A DNA stretch of 7,207 nt from CAZDSS01 sp964508185. GTDB lineage: Bacteria > Pseudomonadota > Alphaproteobacteria > Sphingomonadales > Govanellaceae. This document shows positions 6,373 through 7,207 of the stretch, piece after piece. Position 1 is the stretch's first letter. Each line of letters starts with the position of its first letter. A model generated the notes under the pieces. It was not told where the DNA came from. It saw only the letters and a program-made list of their open reading frames with translations, and did not search any database. The position numbers and the translations under genes were made by a program. The stretch spans positions 1 through 7,207 of the forward strand of contig CAZDSS010000120.1 of assembly GCA_964508185.1 (NCBI GenBank). The letters are read 5' to 3'.

Positions 6373-7207
6373 ATGACCATACCGGGTAAAATGAAGACTG
6401 CGGCCGATGCCGCCCAACTTACGGTCCGGGGCAAGACCATCGAATTGCCGATCTATGAGGGTTCTGTTGGGCCGAGCGTGATCGACATCCGCAAGCTCTA
6501 TGCCGAGACGGGCCATTTCACCTTCGATCCCGGCTTCACTTCGACGGCAAGCTGCGCCTCGTCCATCACCTATATCGATGGCGACCAGGGCGTGCTGCTC
6601 TATCGCGGCTATCCCATCGAGCAGCTCGCGGAAAAGAGCGACTTCCTCGAAGTCTGCCATCTCCTCCTGTTCGGAGAACTGCCGACCGCGGCCCAGAAGG
6701 TGAAGTTCGAGCGCGACATCACCCGCCATACCATGGTGCATGAGCAGCTGAAGAGCTTCTTCAACGGCTTCCGCCGCGACTCCCATCCCATGGCGGTGCT
6801 CGTCGGCGTGGTGGGCGCCCTTTCGGCCTTCTATCACGATTCGACCGACATCAACGACCCGCATCAGCGCATGGTCGCGTCCTACCGGATGATCGCGAAG
6901 CTGCCGACCATCGCCGCGATGGCCTACAAGTACACCATCGGTCAGCCCTTCGTGTATCCGCGGAACGACCTGAACTACGCCGAGAACTTCCTCTACATGA
7001 CCTTCGGCGTGCCGCAGTGCGAGGAATGGGTGTCGAACCCCATCCTGTCGCGGGCCATGGACCGGATCCTCATCCTCCATGCGGACCACGAGCAGAACGC
7101 GTCCACCTCGACGGTGCGTCTCGCCGGCTCGTCGGGCGCCAATCCGTTCGCCTGCATCGCGGCCGGCATCGCCACGCTCTGGGGTCCGGCGCACGGTGGT
7201 GCGAACG
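6373..7207 (+). CDS. gltA: Citrate synthase, type I (hexameric type), C-terminus outside window
   Basis: GltA condenses acetyl-CoA and oxaloacetate to citrate, the entry step of the citric acid cycle. About 278 codons are present of roughly 430 in the family, and the frame runs open off the right edge. Conserved stretches are the N-terminal domain (about 1-55, with FTFDPGFTSTASCAS near 49-63, typical of the large Gram-negative form), YIDGDQGVLLYRGYPIEQLA (67-86), LLLFGELPT (97-105), RILILHADHEQN (231-242) with STSTVR after it, and WGPAHGGAN (270-278). H236/H239 lie in the HADHEQN motif and H274 in AHGGAN; the active-site Asp would lie beyond the edge. The first residues, up to about 15, are less conserved, but the ATG at 6373 has an ideal ribosome site. 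It is probably transcribed from its own leader region after gltX. Confidence 0.97.
   Translation, partial: MTIPGKMKTAADAAQLTVRGKTIELPIYEGSVGPSVIDIRKLYAETGHFTFDPGFTSTASCASSITYIDGDQGVLLYRGYPIEQLAEKSDFLEVCHLLLFGELPTAAQKVKFERDITRHTMVHEQLKSFFNGFRRDSHPMAVLVGVVGALSAFYHDSTDINDPHQRMVASYRMIAKLPTIAAMAYKYTIGQPFVYPRNDLNYAENFLYMTFGVPQCEEWVSNPILSRAMDRILILHADHEQNASTSTVRLAGSSGANPFACIAAGIATLWGPAHGGAN

Noticed and set aside
6189..6389. Small plus-strand open frame bridging the end of gltX and the start of gltA
   Set aside because: It overlaps both genes out of frame, crosses the AT-rich leader and has no ribosome site or recognisable product.
6226..7194. Minus-strand open frame (322 codons) antisense to gltA
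   Set aside because: Mirror frame of citrate synthase; the plus strand encodes every conserved GltA motif here.
1..7207. CRISPR arrays, tRNA or rRNA genes, insertion sequences, phage or defence modules
   Set aside because: No tandem spaced repeats, cloverleaf-like segments, transposase motifs or terminal repeats were seen. The window is nearly filled with conserved housekeeping genes.

Overview
This is a GC-rich window of a bacterial chromosome, most likely from an alphaproteobacterium. The support is the alphaproteobacterial type of LexA (N-terminal helix-turn-helix beginning LTKKQQELLLFIH, with a long linker), a GAAC-N7-type LexA operator instead of a CTG-N10-CAG box, and the gene order trpD-trpC-moaC / lexA / comEC / gltX / gltA. 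As I remember it, that order is a recurring housekeeping neighbourhood in this class. I cannot name the genus from sequence alone.

Layout. Bases 1-1557 (+) hold the 3' end of trpD, then trpC and moaC, each joined to the gene before it by a 4-base ATGA overlap; this is the tail of a tryptophan operon with a molybdenum cofactor gene attached. A 112-base gap (1558-1669) carries a promoter and a putative self-operator for lexA (1670-2401, +). The large membrane protein gene comEC lies on the opposite strand and converges on lexA; their stop codons sit within a 7-base overlap. comEC is divergent from gltX (4814-6229, +), separated by about 205 bases that are less GC-rich and hold a candidate gltX promoter. 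A 143-base gap (6230-6372), with a very AT-rich first half and an 8-bp hairpin in the second half, precedes gltA (6373 to the edge, +), which is cut by the window end.

How the genes relate. TrpD and TrpC are consecutive enzymes of tryptophan synthesis. MoaC acts early in molybdopterin synthesis. LexA represses the SOS response and probably its own gene. ComEC is the inner-membrane DNA channel of natural transformation. GltX charges tRNA-Glu, and GltA is the first enzyme of the citric acid cycle. Apart from trpD-trpC-moaC these look like separate transcription units kept together by old synteny, not one pathway.

I looked for a novel system and did not find one. All genes are recognisable core genes, and the long antisense reading frames are shadows of high GC codon usage. 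The points most worth checking are the gltA leader (AT-rich block plus hairpin), the overlapping lexA promoter and operator, the absence of moeA between moaC and lexA, the overlapping 3' ends of lexA and comEC, and the true start of comEC.
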